Shown piece after piece: positions 9,042-17,228 of a stretch of DNA of 40,076 nt. This DNA comes from an uncultured Bacteroidota bacterium (GTDB lineage Bacteria > Bacteroidota > Bacteroidia > Bacteroidales > VadinHA17). The notes under the pieces are model-generated. The model was not told the DNA's origin and ran no database searches. It saw nothing but the letters and a program-made list of their open reading frames with translations. Every line of letters starts with the position of its first letter. The stretch's first letter is position 1. The position numbers and the translations under genes are program-made. The stretch is from the NCBI GenBank assembly GCA_903844815.1, contig CAIMVD010000117.1, forward strand, positions 1 through 40,076, read 5' to 3'.

Positions 9042-9164
9042 ATGCCTTTATGGACCTTCATTGCCGGACCTCTGATCTCATATATAGGTGCCATGCTGGC
9101 TGTTTGCCTGCAAAGCTGGAGGGCAGCTGCGAGGAATCCGGTTGCGTCATTGAGTTATGAATAA
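9042..9164 (+). pseudogene. FtsX/MacB-type permease C-terminal remnant
   Basis: The frame from about 9042 reads MPLWTFIAGPLISYIGAMLA, then LQSWRAAARNPVASLSYE and a stop. This is the last transmembrane helix plus the amphipathic tail (AA-NPV-L-YE) that ends FtsX-family ABC permeases. The other roughly 750 residues are missing, and the upstream frame meets a TAA near 8991. It is a relic at the right border of the defence island. The rest of the gap from 8930 to 9445 shows nothing else I can support. Confidence 0.7.
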
Positions 9165-9445
9165 TATTTCTATAAAATGCTGATTCAGGTTTTAGACAAA
9201 TAATAGTATGTTCATCATGACGATACCATCTGTATAGCAGGATCTTTTCCGGCTTGCCTTCGTGGGCTCAATAAATCTCCCGATTTTAAGAAATTTTAAG
9301 TCGTTATTTTAGCATAAGACTAAATTAAATTAAACCTTTAATCTGAAATTCTCTGGAGATTTCGATAGCCACGTATACACTGAATTGTTACAAATACTAT
9401 TCTGATTTATGTGTCTCTTTATTTAACTTATAACTTTTAACTACC

Positions 9446-9607
9446 ATGAAACAGCTATTTCTCTTTATTATGGTATTATTTGTAAGTGCATTTGGTAATG
9501 CACAGAAGGTTATACAGTCAGAGACTTTTGTGCCTAAAGCAGCGCCTGAGGGCCAGCAAAAAGATCCACGTTATGAAAAAGTAAAACGATTAAACAGTTC
9601 TCTTTAA
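9446..9607 (+). CDS. Small secreted peptide or gene relic
   Basis: A 53-codon frame with a clear signal peptide (MKQLFLFIMVLFVSAFGNAQ) and a short charged tail ending KVKRLNSSL. It lies 23 bp upstream of the carboxylesterase on the same strand. It is too short for any enzyme, so it may be the 5' relic of a secreted protein, or a small secreted peptide. No function is recognised. Confidence 0.35.
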   Translation: MKQLFLFIMVLFVSAFGNAQKVIQSETFVPKAAPEGQQKDPRYEKVKRLNSSL

Positions 9608-9630
9608 AAAATAAACTAAACTTATTTGTA

Positions 9631-11307
9631 ATGAAATCAAACAGACGTAAATTCCTTCGAAATTTTGGCACCGGGGCAGCGGGATTAACTCTCGGATCAT
9701 CAGCAATTTCACTGGCAGCAACGACATCAGTGACTGGTAAAGATGAAGACGGTCAGATACTCTTTATAGGCGATAATATTGCATTAGCTGAGACCGCATA
9801 TGGGAAAGTGAGAGGGTTTATTCATAAAGACATTTACAATTTTCTGGGGATACCTTATGGCGCCGGTACAGCTGGAAAAAACAGGTTTATGCCTCCTCAG
9901 AAACCGGATCCCTGGAAAGATATTTACCCGGCTGTTTACTGGCCCAATTCAGCGCCTCAGATACTCGACAACTTTTATTCTAACAGGTACCTGGCATTTA
10001 CCGACTACTGGCATTATGATGATATAAGTGAAAACTGTCTTGGGATAAATGTCTGGACTCCGGGTTATACTGAAAACATTAAGCGACCCGTTTTACTCTG
10101 GATGCACGGGGGCGGATATACGAGCGGGAACTCGATTGAACACCCCGAATATCATGGAGAGAACCTCAGCCGCCAGGGAAACATTGTTTTTTGTTCTCTG
10201 AATCACAGGCTTGGGCCCTTGGGTTTTTCAAACTTTGCGGGTATTGGAGGTGAGAGGTATGCAGCCTCGGGAAATGCAGGGATGCTCGATATAGTCGCTG
10301 CCCTGGAATGGATAAGGGATAATATCTCGAATTTTGGAGGCGATCCTGGAAACGTTACTATAATGGGTCAGTCGGGCGGAGGAGCGAAGGTTTGTACCCT
10401 CGCTGCAATGCCATCGGCGAAGGGATTGTTTCATAAAGCAGTAGCGCTGAGCGGGAACAGCCTGAACGGAGGACAAAAGGATTACTCTGAAAAACTCGGA
10501 TCGTATATACTTAATGAAGCAGGACTACAGGCATCACAAATTGATAAACTTCAGGATCTGCCATGGAAGGATTATTATGCAATTGCCAACAGGGCTTTGT
10601 TGAAATTAAGAACAGAATCGGGCATGACTGGCATGACTGGTGGATTCGGCCCTGTATCCGATGGTGTTTATCTTCCCCGGGAACCATATTTTTCGGGTGA
10701 GCTTTCCTCAAAAATTCCGATGATTATTTGCAGTACATTCTATGAAAGATCTCCCAGTTCATTCGATTCCTCCCTCGAGAATATTACATTGGATAAGGCT
10801 AAAGAGCTTGCAAAAACAACAAGAGGATTTGGAGCCTCTCTTGCTGAGAACGGGCCAAATATAATCGAAGCATATGCAAAGAATTTCCCCGACAGGAAGC
10901 CGATTGAAATATTGTCAATGGCAATAAGCAACCGGCGCCAGGCTATTGCCACGGCAAATGCAAAAGTGCAACAGCAGGCGCCTGTTTATCTCGCATGGTT
11001 TGGATGGAATCCGCCCCTCTTCGATGGCAGGCTGAGAGCCTTTCATACCATGGATATCGGCTTCTGGTTTTATAACACTGATGTTCAGATTTCCCATACA
11101 GGGGGAGGAGCAAGGCCAAGGAAACTGGCTTCAAAAATGTCCGATGCTCTCATTCGGTTCATGAAGACAGGTAATCCTGCCGGAACAGGAATTCCTGAAT
11201 GGCCAAAATATACGTCGGCAAAAGGGGAGACTTTAATTCTCGATGATAAGTGCGAGGTGAAAAATGACCCCGACAGGGAGGCAAGGAAGTCACTGGAGTT
11301 GAAATAA
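9631..11307 (+). CDS. Type-B carboxylesterase, exported
   Basis: A 558-residue alpha/beta-hydrolase that cleaves carboxylic esters. The N-terminus (NRRKFLRNFGTGAAGLTLG) is a twin-arginine-like or Sec signal, so the enzyme is exported. The type-B esterase series is present in order: ENCLGINVWTP, the oxyanion hole HGGG at 159-162, the nucleophile elbow GQSGG with Ser248, and a catalytic His in AFHTMDIGFWF near 471. Length and order match family PF00135. It precedes a GH3 relic and a secreted barrel protein, which suggests a role in processing plant- or algae-derived glycan esters. The true substrate is unknown. Confidence 0.92.
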   Translation: MKSNRRKFLRNFGTGAAGLTLGSSAISLAATTSVTGKDEDGQILFIGDNIALAETAYGKVRGFIHKDIYNFLGIPYGAGTAGKNRFMPPQKPDPWKDIYPAVYWPNSAPQILDNFYSNRYLAFTDYWHYDDISENCLGINVWTPGYTENIKRPVLLWMHGGGYTSGNSIEHPEYHGENLSRQGNIVFCSLNHRLGPLGFSNFAGIGGERYAASGNAGMLDIVAALEWIRDNISNFGGDPGNVTIMGQSGGGAKVCTLAAMPSAKGLFHKAVALSGNSLNGGQKDYSEKLGSYILNEAGLQASQIDKLQDLPWKDYYAIANRALLKLRTESGMTGMTGGFGPVSDGVYLPREPYFSGELSSKIPMIICSTFYERSPSSFDSSLENITLDKAKELAKTTRGFGASLAENGPNIIEAYAKNFPDRKPIEILSMAISNRRQAIATANAKVQQQAPVYLAWFGWNPPLFDGRLRAFHTMDIGFWFYNTDVQISHTGGGARPRKLASKMSDALIRFMKTGNPAGTGIPEWPKYTSAKGETLILDDKCEVKNDPDREARKSLELK

Positions 11308-11348
11308 GGATTGTTTTTACTGCTTTCCTCTGGCGCTTTTATCGAACA

Positions 11349-11447
11349 GGAAAAAGCAGCGCAAGGGGCAAAGACGGATCGGTAAATGAAAAACCATATG
11401 ATTCAGAGAATCCACTGTATCAGTTTGGATTTGGACTAAGTTATTGA
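11349..11447 (+). pseudogene. GH3-type glycosidase C-terminal remnant
   Basis: The frame reads VNEKPYDSENPLYQFGFGLSY and then TGA at 11445-11447. The PLY-FG-GLSY signature marks the start of the fibronectin-like C-terminal part of family 3 glycosidases. A one-base shift after the stop gives NFNTIKL, which resembles the next conserved strand. The catalytic domains are absent. It is most likely a frameshifted tail left after deletion of a beta-glucosidase or xylosidase gene. Confidence 0.6.
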
Positions 11448-11476
11448 ACTTTAATACTATAAAACTTCGACGAGAC

Positions 11477-11498
11477 GCCCGGAAAAATCCGGGCTTTT
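11477..11498 (+). terminator. Rho-independent terminator
   Basis: A perfect 6-bp GC stem, GCCCGG and CCGGGC, around AAAAAT is followed by TTTT. It lies downstream of the carboxylesterase and GH3 relic and upstream of the next gene. Confidence 0.8.
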
Positions 11499-11599
11499 CG
11501 TAATCGTAGCTGAACGTGTTGAAATATCTGACCTGTGCTTGGGGGGGCCAGATTATTATTATCTTTGAATATCCCGGGAAATAAATAAGTGATTTATCC

Positions 11600-13996
11600 A
11601 TGAAAAAGGCATTACTCGTAATATTTGCATTGACATTTGGAATATTCCTGATGGGGCAGAAAACGACCAACTCAGTTAGTGTAGTCGGATCCGAAAAACA
11701 GGGTTTGGTTGCCGAACTGAATGAGAATGGAACCATCCGAACCCTGAAGATAAGATATGCCAATGGATGGCAGGAAGTTAAGTTCCGTTCCGATGAATAT
11801 GGTGGCCCGGGATTCGGCAAAAAAGTAACCATGACCAGAAAATCGCCCGGAGAGCCTGTTTTTATAAGTGAAAACAATGGCATTAACTACTGTTTAGCCT
11901 ATACGGTCACTGACGGAAAGTTTCAGATCGAAGTGACTGTCGTAAATAATAGCGGAAAGGAATTTGCTCCCGGACAATTGCCCCTGATTCTGGGGATAGA
12001 TCACTTCATGGATAAATTTCCCGAGTGGAACACCCTTTATTTCCCAACCTTCCTTCGCTGCGAGCCGACTCATATCTGGGGGTATTTCATGACCCCACTT
12101 GGAAGGATTCTGGGGATATACTCCAATGAGCCTGTTGGCTCCTACACTGTGGGATACCGGGATATTATGTGGGACCACTACATCTACACCACAAGTCTTG
12201 ATCTCCTTCAGCAGCCACCGGTCCCGGATCATCATCCGGCATACAAGCCACTCGCAGCAGGGGAAAAGAGAAGCTGGACAATCGGTCTCATGGCAATTGA
12301 CCGGATGGATCAGATAACATCGAAATTGTCAGTGGCTGCTAAAGCGCCAATGGTTGACCTGTACAGCTATACCCTTGAACCGGGCGAGGCTGCTGAAATC
12401 GGAATAAATTCGACTTCTCCCGTAACCGGCACACTGACAACGCCTTACGGAAGGCAATTGCCCATTAAAATAACAGGTGATTCACAAAAAGGTAAATTTT
12501 CGTCTCTTTTTAATGAAACTGATGAGTACGGATATTACGATCTGAAGATCGAATCGGAAATCGGCAAAACCGCCACTGGCCGGTTCTATGTACGGCCTCC
12601 TTGGTCATGGTATATTAAAACTGCACGCCAGGAAGCGCTAAGACTGGTACCGAGAGCAGACCTTAACGGAGGTGCCGACGGATATTCGTGTGAAAATTAT
12701 TACGGGCTGCTTGGTTTCTGGCTGGCATCCAAATACTTTCCCGATCCGGCCATTGACCTGAAAGGTACCCGCATTCAGGAAAAGGTGCTGGAACGACTAT
12801 TCAGAGAAAAGGATGGCAAGTATTTCAGCGTAAATTCCGAACGGATTCAGAACGGCTCGTTCATGGTAAGCGTGCTTGTCGACAACTACCAGGCTACCGG
12901 CGATCCCGAAGCACTTAGGAAAGCCTGTGAATTTGCGGAGTTTATCCTTTCCCGCCAGCATGCCGACGGGTATTATGGCGGCTATGGAATGCATCCCTAC
13001 ACTTCGGTCCTTTACGTTGCCAAGTCAATCGTTGAGCTCATGGAGGTTGAAGCTGAGCTGGGTAAAACGGATCCTGTATGGATTGAAAGGTACAACAGGC
13101 ATTATCAGTCAGTGAAGCGGTCCATCGACGATCTAGTTAGCCGCAAACTGGATGTGAAAACTGAGGGAGGCGGTACCTTTGAAGACGGTTCGGTTTCCTG
13201 TACGGCCACTCAGATCGCCATGTTCGCACTGATGCAGGACGATCCGGCTGAAAGGAAAAGATACACTGATGTGGCGCTCGAAATCCTTGATGCCCACAGT
13301 TGCCTCACTCGTCTTCTCTCACCGGACACCCGTTCCAACGGCAGTACCATCCGATGGTGGGAAGCCTGGGCCGACAACAAGACCGAGGGACAGATGACCA
13401 CGTCGCCACATGGATGGTCAGGATGGAGACTATATGCGGTTTACTATGCCTACCTGCTTACCGGCGAGGAAAAATACCTCCGTGGTGTAATGAATGCACT
13501 CGGGTCATGTTCACAACTAATGGATTGGCCCTCCGGCCGACTGCGTCAGGCCTATGTAACCGACCCGCGCATTGCAGCGTGGAAACACGTACCTGACCCA
13601 AAAATACCAGAGGGTCTGCGTGTACCGAAAATATATGGCGAAGAATATCTCGAAACCATCGGAGAATGGTATGGGAGAAGCACATCTGGCGACACCTACC
13701 TCGACAAGGTGGAGTGGGGCTGGAACAGTGACCAGATCCCTTATGAGATCTTCAAGGCAATGGAGGAAATTGCCCTCACGTCAGCCTACGTAATGGAGCG
13801 GGCTGACGGGACACTTAAATCATACAACTGCCGCTGTTTCAAAAATAAAGGCATCCTAATTGTAAAGCCGTCGGAAAACATGGTCAGACAGGTGCATCTT
13901 AACCTGAAAACGCCGGCAGAGTGCCAGGTGATATTTCCAGATGGCAGAACAATAAGCGATCAGGTTTCCGGAATGGGATGGATCCGGAATAAGTAA
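11600..13996 (+). CDS. Secreted protein with probable alpha/alpha-toroid glycan-active domain
   Basis: A 798-residue protein with a signal peptide (MKKALLVIFALTFGIFLMG). Residues 20-250 look like a beta-sandwich (EQGL, WQEVKFR, FQIEVTVVNNSG). From about 330 to 720 there is a helical repeat domain rich in aromatic pairs (YYGLLGFWLASKYF, VSVLVDNYQATGDPEALRK, HADGYYGGYGMHPYTSVLYV, RWWEAWADNKTEGQ), the pattern of six-hairpin glycosidases and polysaccharide lyases. The C-terminus is a small beta domain. I cannot assign a CAZy family or catalytic residues. The neighbouring esterase and GH3 relic fit a carbohydrate-degradation role. Exported to the periplasm or beyond. Confidence 0.7.
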   Translation: MKKALLVIFALTFGIFLMGQKTTNSVSVVGSEKQGLVAELNENGTIRTLKIRYANGWQEVKFRSDEYGGPGFGKKVTMTRKSPGEPVFISENNGINYCLAYTVTDGKFQIEVTVVNNSGKEFAPGQLPLILGIDHFMDKFPEWNTLYFPTFLRCEPTHIWGYFMTPLGRILGIYSNEPVGSYTVGYRDIMWDHYIYTTSLDLLQQPPVPDHHPAYKPLAAGEKRSWTIGLMAIDRMDQITSKLSVAAKAPMVDLYSYTLEPGEAAEIGINSTSPVTGTLTTPYGRQLPIKITGDSQKGKFSSLFNETDEYGYYDLKIESEIGKTATGRFYVRPPWSWYIKTARQEALRLVPRADLNGGADGYSCENYYGLLGFWLASKYFPDPAIDLKGTRIQEKVLERLFREKDGKYFSVNSERIQNGSFMVSVLVDNYQATGDPEALRKACEFAEFILSRQHADGYYGGYGMHPYTSVLYVAKSIVELMEVEAELGKTDPVWIERYNRHYQSVKRSIDDLVSRKLDVKTEGGGTFEDGSVSCTATQIAMFALMQDDPAERKRYTDVALEILDAHSCLTRLLSPDTRSNGSTIRWWEAWADNKTEGQMTTSPHGWSGWRLYAVYYAYLLTGEEKYLRGVMNALGSCSQLMDWPSGRLRQAYVTDPRIAAWKHVPDPKIPEGLRVPKIYGEEYLETIGEWYGRSTSGDTYLDKVEWGWNSDQIPYEIFKAMEEIALTSAYVMERADGTLKSYNCRCFKNKGILIVKPSENMVRQVHLNLKTPAECQVIFPDGRTISDQVSGMGWIRNK

Positions 13997-14125
13997 AATA
14001 CATGGAAACCGGCTGCCTGTATCTGTATTCATTTAGCTGATAATGAGGCCATTTTCGCTTTGAATTAACTTTGTCGCCCAGTTCCTTTTAGCAGGAAACT
14101 TGTCGCCCGTTCGCCAGTCGCTTTT

Positions 14126-14818
14126 CTACGGGACTCTGAAAATATACCCGCTCCCTTTCAGAGTAATTATCTCAACCGATGGGTCAGCAAGAAAATGATT
14201 TCGTAATTTTCTGATATAAACATCGAGTATTCTGGAATTGAAATATGAATCATCTCCCCAGACAGTCATGAGAAGATCTTTTCTTGATATCACTCCGTTT
14301 CTGTTGGCATTTAGCATCCTAAGCACCTGAAATTCCCTGTTGGATAGTTTGATCGTTCCTGCCTCCGATCTTATCTCATACCTGGCTTGCTCAAAAATAT
14401 ATTGGCCAATATTCACGGCAGCCTCTCCGGCAGAAAGTGTCAGATCATGCTTCCCAAGTTTAAGCTGATTTTCAATTCTTGCAATCAGCTCTTCTATGCT
14501 GAAGGGTTTTCTGATATAGTCGGTACCGCCGCAGTCAAACCCTTTTACAAGATCTGCAGTCTCGGTCTTTGCTGTGAGAAAAATAACCGGGATCTCCGGG
14601 AACAACCCCCTTATAGTCCTGCACAGACTGTACCCGTCAATATTTGGAAGCATAATGTCAAGAACAATAATATCAGGAGTGAAATTTTCAAACTGGGAGA
14701 TAACCTTTGCGCCGTCAATTTCCCATAAGACTTCATAACCCTGTTTTTCAAGCGTAACATGTACGATTTTCCCTAGCGAGGGCTCATCTTCAATATACAG
14801 GATCTTTGTCCTTTGCAT
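14126..14818 (-). CDS. OmpR/PhoB-family response regulator
   Basis: The start is taken at the ATG at 14818 (MQRTKILYIEDEP); it shares one base with the kinase stop (TAATG), which indicates coupling. The receiver domain has acidic E10/D11, phosphoacceptor D54 in IIVLDIMLPNIDG and K104 in YIRKPF. The C-terminal winged helix contains KLSNREFQVLRMLNANRNGVI-type trans_reg_C features and the DVYIRKLR recognition region. At 230 residues the length is typical. It likely binds the 10-bp tandem repeats upstream of the divergent GLPGLI operon and responds to the partner kinase. Confidence 0.95.
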   Translation of the reverse strand: MQRTKILYIEDEPSLGKIVHVTLEKQGYEVLWEIDGAKVISQFENFTPDIIVLDIMLPNIDGYSLCRTIRGLFPEIPVIFLTAKTETADLVKGFDCGGTDYIRKPFSIEELIARIENQLKLGKHDLTLSAGEAAVNIGQYIFEQARYEIRSEAGTIKLSNREFQVLRMLNANRNGVISRKDLLMTVWGDDSYFNSRILDVYIRKLRNHFLADPSVEIITLKGSGYIFRVP

Positions 14819-16308
14819 TACGATAATGGGATTTTCAGCGTAAAGGAACATCCGTGGTCAGTATTTTTAACAATTATACTGCCACCATGTTTCTGCATCA
14901 CCAATGAAGCAAAACTGAGACCTAGCCCATAGCCTTTAACATTGTGTACATTATCTGCAGGCACTCTGAAAAATTTTTCAAATATCTTATTCTGATATTC
15001 TTCGGGTATGCCCGGTCCATTATCATTGACTTCAATAATTCCATAACCATTCTGAATACCTGAACTGATTAAAATGGATGGCTCCTTATCGCAATATTTT
15101 AAGCTATTATCAATCAGATTTATAAGTACGCCCCTGATATAAAGCGGGTCGCACTCCGCAAAAATACTTCCTGTCGCGATCCTGTATCCAATATTCCCTT
15201 TTTTCTCAACTCTGTGATGCATTGTCTCACCCGCCTCTCTTATAATATCATTGAGATCAATAGTAGTAATCTGCATCCTGAAATTATCTTCATCAAGTAC
15301 CGATTGATCAAGAACCTTATTAATAAGCTCTTCAAGCCTTTGTGTTTCTGCCGTAGCCAGCCGCATATACTCGTCCATTACAACGGGATCATTCCTGAGA
15401 TTATATTTACTAAGGGATTCGAGTGCTACTTTCAGGGTAGAGACAGGAGTTTTCAGTTCATGTGTGATATTGCTTACGAATTCATTTCGCAGACCGTTAA
15501 GTATCATTTGATTCCTGAGGCTTCTGTATGAAAACAGGAATGCAAGTGCTGTGATGAGTATCATTACAACTCCGAAAATGACCTGGGGAAGAATTTTTCC
15601 ATACAAGTATCCGCTGTAACCCCTGACTGCTGCTTCAAGAAGAGGAGAGCCCATAATGGGATTGATATAGAGGACATCCCTGCCGATGACTTGTGAAGGT
15701 AAAGTGCCGTTTTTTCCCCACCTGATATTGAAAATCATTCCTTTGTTTTGCAGCTTTTCATAGAAGAACTTTTTGAACATTGCTGTATCAATGTTCATGG
15801 CAATATTAAAGGCACCTGTAGCGCTGTTTTTCATAATAAGAGTGTCCTCCGATCGCGCAACAATAAGTCTAACACTTCTAAGAAGCATATCACTTGACAG
15901 TCCTTTGTTCTTAACTGTATCCGGGAACACTTTCACAGTATCACTTTTGCCACTTAGATTGACATTTATAATGCTTTCGTTGTTCTGGCTTTTTAACATG
16001 ATAGTTTCGTTCTGCACCGGAAGAATAAAAGACGATCTGGTAAAAGTGGAAGCAGGTCCTGAGTCTTGCCTTGTTGCCATAACTATTAGCCTGCTATCAG
16101 AAAGTACAGGGTTAACGTAAGTCTTGAATAACATTGAATCAAGGATAGCCTCATGCGACTCAAGATAGCAATTTCTTAAATCATTCACAAGCAATTCTCT
16201 TTCACCGCGGTATTGGGAGTTAAGCCACTGTGCTACAAAACCTGTCAGCAGAAGCTGGCTGGCAATCATAAGAATTAATATCCTCCTGTGCTTTCCTCTG
16301 TTTTTCAT
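14818..16308 (-). CDS. Membrane sensor histidine kinase
   Basis: The start is set at the ATG at 16308 (MKNRGKHRR), because a hydrophobic segment (residues 9-28) follows directly; a second membrane helix lies near 238-262, so residues 30-235 form a periplasmic sensor domain of no recognised family. The HisKA box is FVSNITHELKTPVS with H283; the ATPase domain has NLIDNSLKYCD, VNDNGPGIP and GYGLGLSF. At 496 residues it is a standard class I kinase. It is co-transcribed with the response regulator and divergent from the GLPGLI/outer-membrane operon, so it probably senses an envelope or substrate signal handled by that operon. Confidence 0.93.
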   Translation of the reverse strand: MKNRGKHRRILILMIASQLLLTGFVAQWLNSQYRGERELLVNDLRNCYLESHEAILDSMLFKTYVNPVLSDSRLIVMATRQDSGPASTFTRSSFILPVQNETIMLKSQNNESIINVNLSGKSDTVKVFPDTVKNKGLSSDMLLRSVRLIVARSEDTLIMKNSATGAFNIAMNIDTAMFKKFFYEKLQNKGMIFNIRWGKNGTLPSQVIGRDVLYINPIMGSPLLEAAVRGYSGYLYGKILPQVIFGVVMILITALAFLFSYRSLRNQMILNGLRNEFVSNITHELKTPVSTLKVALESLSKYNLRNDPVVMDEYMRLATAETQRLEELINKVLDQSVLDEDNFRMQITTIDLNDIIREAGETMHHRVEKKGNIGYRIATGSIFAECDPLYIRGVLINLIDNSLKYCDKEPSILISSGIQNGYGIIEVNDNGPGIPEEYQNKIFEKFFRVPADNVHNVKGYGLGLSFASLVMQKHGGSIIVKNTDHGCSFTLKIPLS

Positions 16309-16358
16309 ATGAATAACTTGATACAAAGATAAACACCATTGGTTACCGGCAGACAATC

Positions 16359-16388
16359 ATTAACCTTAATTAACCTTGATTAAACAAT
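16359..16388. promoter_or_regulatory. Three tandem 10-bp repeats, probable response-regulator operator
   Basis: ATTAACCTTA, ATTAACCTTG and ATTAAACAAT follow each other without a gap. Head-to-tail repeats at exactly one helical turn are the usual binding mode of OmpR/PhoB-type dimers. The site lies between the divergent kinase start (16308) and the GLPGLI gene (16443), 30 bp before a TATTTTTG -7 box. Confidence 0.7.
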
Positions 16389-16417
16389 TGTTAACAGTAG
16401 TTGAATCTGCGAGAGCC

Positions 16418-16425
16418 TATTTTTG
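16418..16425 (+). promoter_or_regulatory. Bacteroidota -7 box for the GLPGLI operon
   Basis: TATTTTTG fits the TAnnTTTG consensus and lies 18 bp before the ATG at 16443. No good -33 TTTG is present at the normal spacing, which fits an activator-dependent promoter with the tandem repeats upstream. Confidence 0.45.
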
Positions 16426-16442
16426 AAGAAAAAATTAAACTT

Positions 16443-17216
16443 ATGAAATTATTTCTACTCACAATTGCTTTTTCCATGTTTGCAGTTAATACATGGGGAC
16501 AGGGAAAGTCTGCTGCACAGATAACATCAGGGAAGATAACCTACGTGGAAAAGATTAGGTTAGAGATCAAACTGGAGGGAGAAGCAGCACAAATGGCAGC
16601 AAATTTTCCGAAAGAGAATATTTCCGAAAAAGAACTTCTTTTTACCAGTGAAGCAACTCTCTTCCAGGAAGGTAAGGACATTACAAATGAAATGAATGTT
16701 GAAAATCATGATGGAGTAATAATAAAAATTGCAAGTTCAGGTGAGGATAAAATATATGCAGACCTTAAGAATAATAAAATCATTGAGCAGCGCGATTTCA
16801 TGAACAGGATGTTTCTGATTGAAAAGCCAATTCCGGAATCAGCATGGAAGATTACCGGTAATCAGAAGGTTATTCTGGGTTATTCCTGCATGGAAGCTTC
16901 AAAGTCAGATAGTGCCGGACAAAAGACAGTTGTATGGTTTTCTCCTTCAATTCCTGTAAAAGGGGGTCCTGCGAGCTTTGTCAATCTGCCGGGGATGGTA
17001 CTTGAGGCTAACGAGAACAACAATTCACGGATCTATCTTGCAAAGTCAGTTGAACAGTTAACACCCGAAGAATTAAAAATTCAGAAGCCAAAAGATGGCA
17101 AAAAATTGACAGAGCTGGAATTTGAGGCTGTAGTGGCGGAAAAGATGAAAGAGATGGGAATGCCGGGCGGTAAAATGGGTAGCGGAGCACAGATGAACGT
17201 TATTATCAGAAATTGA
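16443..17216 (+). CDS. GLPGLI family protein
   Basis: The start is the ATG at 16443 (MKLFLLTIAFSMFAVNTWGQ), which gives a proper signal peptide. The 257-residue protein has the family features: a beta-rich N-terminal half, KVILGYSCMEASK, VVWFSPSIPVKGGPASF and the NLPGMVLE motif that stands for GLPGLI. GLPGLI proteins are Bacteroidota-specific secreted proteins of unknown function, regularly encoded next to a TonB-plug-type barrel, as here 12 bp downstream. The Met/Gly-rich tail (EKMKEMGMPGGKMGSG) is seen in relatives and could bind metal, but this is an inference. Confidence 0.9.
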   Translation: MKLFLLTIAFSMFAVNTWGQGKSAAQITSGKITYVEKIRLEIKLEGEAAQMAANFPKENISEKELLFTSEATLFQEGKDITNEMNVENHDGVIIKIASSGEDKIYADLKNNKIIEQRDFMNRMFLIEKPIPESAWKITGNQKVILGYSCMEASKSDSAGQKTVVWFSPSIPVKGGPASFVNLPGMVLEANENNNSRIYLAKSVEQLTPEELKIQKPKDGKKLTELEFEAVVAEKMKEMGMPGGKMGSGAQMNVIIRN

Positions 17217-17228
17217 GGCACTGATCTA

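Noticed and set aside
11317-11883. Long minus-strand open frame across the gap and the start of the 798-residue gene
   Set aside because: It runs antisense to the signal peptide of the next gene and through a terminator; no domain is recognisable.
14083-14101. Imperfect hairpin GTTCCT...AGGAAAC between two convergent genes
   Set aside because: Short stem with a bulge and no T-tract; too weak to call a terminator.
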